Shown here piece after piece: positions 5,599 to 8,521 of a stretch of DNA of 8,521 bases (the stretch's first letter is position 1; each line of letters starts with the position of its first letter). The translations under genes were made by a program, and so were the position numbers. The notes under the pieces are model-generated. The model did no database searches and was not told the DNA's origin. It saw nothing but the letters and a program-made list of their open reading frames with translations. The stretch is from positions 1 to 8,521 of the forward strand of contig WLED01000046.1 of assembly GCA_009704445.1 (NCBI GenBank), written 5' to 3'. The stretch comes from Actinomycetota bacterium (GTDB lineage: Bacteria; Actinomycetota; Actinomycetes; Nanopelagicales; Nanopelagicaceae).

Positions 5599-8229
5599 AT
5601 GGCTGGTACTAGCAAGGGCGATAAGAGAGTCCTGCTCATAGACGGACACTCCATGGCCTATCGAGCATTTTTTGCCCTACCTGCCGAAAATTTCACCACG
5701 GCATCTGGCCAGCACACAAATGCGATCTATGGCTTTGCAACAATGCTTCTTTCTTTGCTTACGACAGAAAAACCAACACACGTTGCCGTTGCATTTGATG
5801 TTTCCCGCACAACATTTCGGTCGGAGATTTTTCCAGAATACAAAGCAAATCGTGCAAAAACTCCAGATGAGTTCCGATCTCAGATGAGTTACTTGCATGA
5901 ACTTGTTGAATCTTTTGGAATCTCTACCTTTGAAATACAAGGTTATGAAGCAGATGACATTATTGCAACGATCGCCAAGGCCGCAGAGAAAGAGGGCGCG
6001 CAGGTTCTCATCTGCACAGGTGATCGAGATTCATTTCAATTAATAAGCGACAAGACAACTGTTCTATATCCAAAACGCGGAGTCAGTGATCTTGTTCGTA
6101 TGAACGCGCAGGCGCTTCTAGAAAAATATGGAATGACTCCAGAGCAGTACCCAGATTTTGCAGCGCTTCGAGGTGATCCAAGCGATAACTTGCCCTCTGT
6201 TCCGGGAGTTGGAGAAAAGACAGCAGCAAAGTGGATTATCGAATACGGATCCCTAAAGCAACTGCTTACACACGTTGATGATTTAGGAGGCAAAGCCGGT
6301 CAATCTCTAAAAGACTGTGTCACTGATGTAGAAAGAAATAGAGAACTGACGCAGTTGATTAGCACTGTTCCTATCGAATTTTCTATTCAATCTCTTGCCT
6401 GGGCCGGCGTTGCAGAAGCTTCGGTGGAACCCTTGTTTAAAACCTTAGAGTTCAAGACGTTAAAGGAGCGAATGAAGCCTATTTTGATCACGTTAGGTGG
6501 AGGTGGCCAGGTAAATGCTTTCGATAATTCAGTTGAATCAGAGGGATTAAAGAAAAATTCACAGGAGATTACTCATGAAGTCTTAACACCCGAGCAAGCC
6601 TCAACAAAAATTGCACAGCACACTGGAGATATTGCAATCTCATTTGAAATTACTGATGAAGAGATTGTGCGGTATGCCGTTGCCTTCTCACAAACCCAGG
6701 TGTTTTTGGTTGAATCAGATCAGATGGGGGATTGGGCTCATGATCCTTATGTTAAAAAGATTGCACATGACGCGAAATCTTTAGCAAGGATTAATGGATT
6801 AGTAGGAGTTAGCTTCGATGTTTCCTTAGCTGCATATCTTGTAAATCCAGGAGTACGAACCCAAGAGTTTGTAGATATTGCCCAGCGATGGGCCGATACA
6901 TCCAGAATTGATGAATCATCTAGTCAGAGTTATTTGTTGACATGCGCAACTGCACTATTTAATGTCAAAGAGGCGTTGACTCAAGAACTACAGGATCGTG
7001 GACTTATGGAGCTGTTTCTTACAATGGAAATGCCTGTTGCTGCACTCCTTGCCACAATGGAGAATGTAGGAATTGCCGTCAACAAAAAAGAGTTAGAGGT
7101 TCTGGCAAAGTTTTTCCAAGGCGAAGTTGATCGCGAGACAAAGGCCGTACATGAAATCGTTGGTCATGAATTTAATGTGGGATCACCTAAGCAGTTACAG
7201 GTCGTGCTTTTTGATGAATTGCAACTTCCAAAGACAAAGAAAATAAAGACAGGCTTTACTACCGATGCGGAAAGTTTGGACTGGCTGCATCAGAAAACTG
7301 GACATCCTGTTTTAACGTCATTGCTTCGTATACGAGAGACAAAGAAACTGGGAACAACGGTAGAAGGTTTGATTGCCGAGATTGCGTCAGATGGGCGAAT
7401 CCATACGCACTTTGCACAAACTGTTGCAGCCACAGGAAGACTTTCATCTACTGGACCTAATTTACAGAATATTCCTGTTCGTACCGAAGAGGGAAGAAGA
7501 ATTAGAAACTGCTTTATTGCAGGTAAAGGTTATTCCTCACTCTTAACTGCTGATTACAGCCAAATCGAAATGCGAATCATGGCCCACCTTTCACATGATT
7601 CCAAACTATTGGCCGCGTTTGCTTCCGGTGAGGATTTACACGCAACAATTGCTTCGCAGATTTTCGGAGTTAAGCCAAGTGAAGTCGATCCGGAAATGCG
7701 CCGTCAAATAAAAGCAATGTCCTACGGTCTTGCCTATGGCCTTTCTTCTTATGGTTTATCTGCGCAGTTAGATATCACACCACCTGCGGCTCAGGACTTA
7801 ATGGATAGATACTTTGAACGCTTTGGTGGAATTCGTGATTATTTGAAAACTGTGGTTGAAGATGCCCGTAAAGTTGGATACACAGAAACAATCATGGGCA
7901 GAAGGCGTTATCTGCCGGATCTAATGAATGACAACCGCGCACGACGTGAAGTGGCGGAGAGAATGGCGTTAAATGCACCCATTCAAGGATCTGCAGCCGA
8001 CATCATCAAAATCGCAATGCTCAACGTTAACAATGCAATTGAAAAACAAAAATTGAAATCTCGATTACTTCTTCAAATTCACGACGAATTGATTCTTGAG
8101 GTTTCACCTGGCGAAGAAGAGGTCATTACGACACTTGTAAAAAAAGAAATGGGGGCGGCTTATCCATTGAAGGCTCCATTAGATGTTAATGCTGGACTTG
8201 GTCTGACATGGCACGAGGCGGCACACTAG
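5599..8229 (+). CDS. polA: DNA polymerase I
   Basis: This enzyme fills gaps in repair and matures Okazaki fragments. Counting from the ATG at 5599 (876 residues), the N-terminal 5'-3' nuclease has Asp15 (LLIDGH), YEADD (116-120), GDRD (141-144), and a helix-hairpin-helix region around GDPSDNLPSVPGVGEKTA (192-209). The middle domain (about 320-480) is a 3'-5' exonuclease relic: the DTET motif is replaced by SFEIT, and the Exo II and Exo III aspartates are absent. The polymerase domain (about 490-876) has motif A LTADYSQIE with Asp652, the O-helix RRQIKAMSYGLAYG with Lys705, Tyr709 and Tyr713, and motif C QIHDE with Asp829. Tyr709 sits where E. coli has Phe762. In-frame alternatives are TTG 5578 and ATG 5590. 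I chose 5599 because MAGTSKGDKRVLLIDGH resembles actinobacterial PolI starts and a -10-like box precedes it. The gene diverges from the thioesterase and precedes rpsA. Confidence 0.97.
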   Translation: MAGTSKGDKRVLLIDGHSMAYRAFFALPAENFTTASGQHTNAIYGFATMLLSLLTTEKPTHVAVAFDVSRTTFRSEIFPEYKANRAKTPDEFRSQMSYLHELVESFGISTFEIQGYEADDIIATIAKAAEKEGAQVLICTGDRDSFQLISDKTTVLYPKRGVSDLVRMNAQALLEKYGMTPEQYPDFAALRGDPSDNLPSVPGVGEKTAAKWIIEYGSLKQLLTHVDDLGGKAGQSLKDCVTDVERNRELTQLISTVPIEFSIQSLAWAGVAEASVEPLFKTLEFKTLKERMKPILITLGGGGQVNAFDNSVESEGLKKNSQEITHEVLTPEQASTKIAQHTGDIAISFEITDEEIVRYAVAFSQTQVFLVESDQMGDWAHDPYVKKIAHDAKSLARINGLVGVSFDVSLAAYLVNPGVRTQEFVDIAQRWADTSRIDESSSQSYLLTCATALFNVKEALTQELQDRGLMELFLTMEMPVAALLATMENVGIAVNKKELEVLAKFFQGEVDRETKAVHEIVGHEFNVGSPKQLQVVLFDELQLPKTKKIKTGFTTDAESLDWLHQKTGHPVLTSLLRIRETKKLGTTVEGLIAEIASDGRIHTHFAQTVAATGRLSSTGPNLQNIPVRTEEGRRIRNCFIAGKGYSSLLTADYSQIEMRIMAHLSHDSKLLAAFASGEDLHATIASQIFGVKPSEVDPEMRRQIKAMSYGLAYGLSSYGLSAQLDITPPAAQDLMDRYFERFGGIRDYLKTVVEDARKVGYTETIMGRRRYLPDLMNDNRARREVAERMALNAPIQGSAADIIKIAMLNVNNAIEKQKLKSRLLLQIHDELILEVSPGEEEVITTLVKKEMGAAYPLKAPLDVNAGLGLTWHEAAH

Positions 8230-8300
8230 AGAGTTCAAGTCATATTCTGGAAAGTTTTGGCCTTCTTCTCACGCTCAAAAAACTATCCGAATTTGCCCTG
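8230..8300 (+). other. Start of the polA-rpsA intergenic region
   Basis: These 71 nt follow the polA stop. I see no hairpin terminator with a T-run and no convincing gene. TATTCT (8243-8248) and TTGCCC (8293-8298) are weak promoter-like words without well-spaced partners, so the rpsA promoter cannot be placed with confidence; it may also lie inside the end of polA. Confidence 0.4.
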
Positions 8301-8376
8301 GTGAGCGTACGAACCGTACTCTTGTCCTTCAGCCGCGAAAGCGGGAACTACTACTTTCTATCCCTACGGAGCTCAC
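8301..8376 (+). promoter_or_regulatory. Putative structured leader of rpsA containing its ribosome-binding site
   Basis: Nested complementarity is visible. GTGAGC (8301-8306) pairs with GCTCAC (8371-8376), which ends immediately before the rpsA start codon. GTACG (8307-8311) pairs with CGTAC (8315-8319) over a 3-nt loop and would stack directly on the first helix. CCGC-GAAA-GCGG (8333-8344) is a hairpin with a GNRA-type tetraloop. An alternative pairing, CCGTA (8314-8318) with TACGG (8365-8369), excludes the second helix and covers the first bases of the Shine-Dalgarno GGAG (8368-8371). The pattern would fit control of S1 translation by folding around the ribosome site. It rests only on base pairing by eye. 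Confidence 0.4.
8368..8371 (+). promoter_or_regulatory. Shine-Dalgarno of rpsA
   Basis: GGAG lies 5 nt before the TTG at 8377 and supports this unusual start codon. Its last G falls in the outer helix of the putative leader fold, and its first two Gs fall in the alternative pairing. Confidence 0.6.
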
Positions 8377-8521
8377 TTGACAACGCAAATCGCAGTAAAC
8401 GATATTGGATCAGCAGAAGACTTTCTTGCCGCAATCGAAGGCACAATCAGAAATTTTAATGACGGCGACTTAGTTTCAGGAGCAGTTGTTCAAGTAGGAC
8501 GCGATGAGGTTCTTGTCGATA
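8377..8521 (+). CDS. rpsA: 30S ribosomal protein S1, 3' truncated
   Basis: S1 is the large RNA-binding protein of the small ribosomal subunit, built of repeated S1 (OB-fold) domains, and it helps load mRNA. Only the first 48 codons are present. The translation AVNDIGSAEDFLAAIEGTI, then FNDGD and VGRDEVLVD, matches the conserved N terminus of actinobacterial S1, where the first S1 domain starts at about GDLVSGAVVQVGRDE. The start is TTG at 8377: the frame is open only back to a TGA at 8302-8304, and no ATG, GTG or other TTG occurs between. GGAG sits 5 nt upstream. The gene lies 147 nt after polA on the same strand, a neighbourhood common in actinobacteria. The leader may fold into a regulatory structure. 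Confidence 0.93.
   Translation, partial: MTTQIAVNDIGSAEDFLAAIEGTIRNFNDGDLVSGAVVQVGRDEVLVD

Noticed and set aside
8208..8459. An 83-codon plus-strand open frame across the polA end and rpsA start
   Set aside because: It overlaps polA and rpsA in another frame and its translation resembles no protein I recognise. The rpsA frame is clearly coding from 8377.
1..8521. CRISPR arrays, insertion sequences, tRNA or rRNA genes, phage or defence genes
   Set aside because: No repeated spacer-like units, transposase motifs, terminal repeats, tRNA-like cloverleaf or defence domains were seen; nearly all of the sequence is explained by the eight genes listed.

Overview
The window looks like chromosomal DNA from an actinobacterium with unusually low GC for that phylum (roughly mid-40s % by eye). 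The small freshwater 'acI'/Nanopelagicales lineage is the best guess. This rests on three things. polA is followed directly by rpsA, with a divergent hotdog thioesterase in front. DNA polymerase I has the actinobacterial combination of a dead proofreading domain and Tyr in the O-helix. At least one promoter looks leaderless, with the -10 box 6 nt before the ATG. The species assignment is inference; no search could be run.

Layout: (1) 1-1081, plus strand: the 3' part of livK, a branched-chain amino acid (BCAA)-type substrate-binding protein cut by the window edge. (2) 1082-1190: a convergent gap with a strong 15-bp hairpin terminator that can serve both strands. (3) 5076 down to 1191, minus strand: a tightly packed livH-livM-livG-livF operon encoding two permeases and two ATPases. 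With LivK it makes a complete ABC importer. LivH carries an extra secreted beta-domain at its N terminus. (4) 5077-5152: the livH leader, with a putative -10 box and a 6-8-6 inverted repeat. (5) 5563 down to 5153, minus strand: a PaaI/YdiI-type acyl-CoA thioesterase. (6) 5599-8229, plus strand: polA, divergent from the thioesterase with only 35 bp between the start codons. (7) 8230-8376: a gap ending in a potentially structured rpsA leader. (8) 8377-8521, plus strand: the first 48 codons of rpsA (ribosomal protein S1), cut by the window edge.

How the genes work together: LivK would capture BCAAs or similar ligands outside the membrane. LivHM would form the channel and LivGF would power import. 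The thioesterase, polA and rpsA are housekeeping genes. The genes themselves are conventional, and I see no mobile element, CRISPR array, tRNA or rRNA. The less ordinary signals are the LivH fusion, the possible folded rpsA leader whose outer helix touches the ribosome-binding site, the extremely compact thioesterase/polA promoter region, and the inverted repeat before livH.
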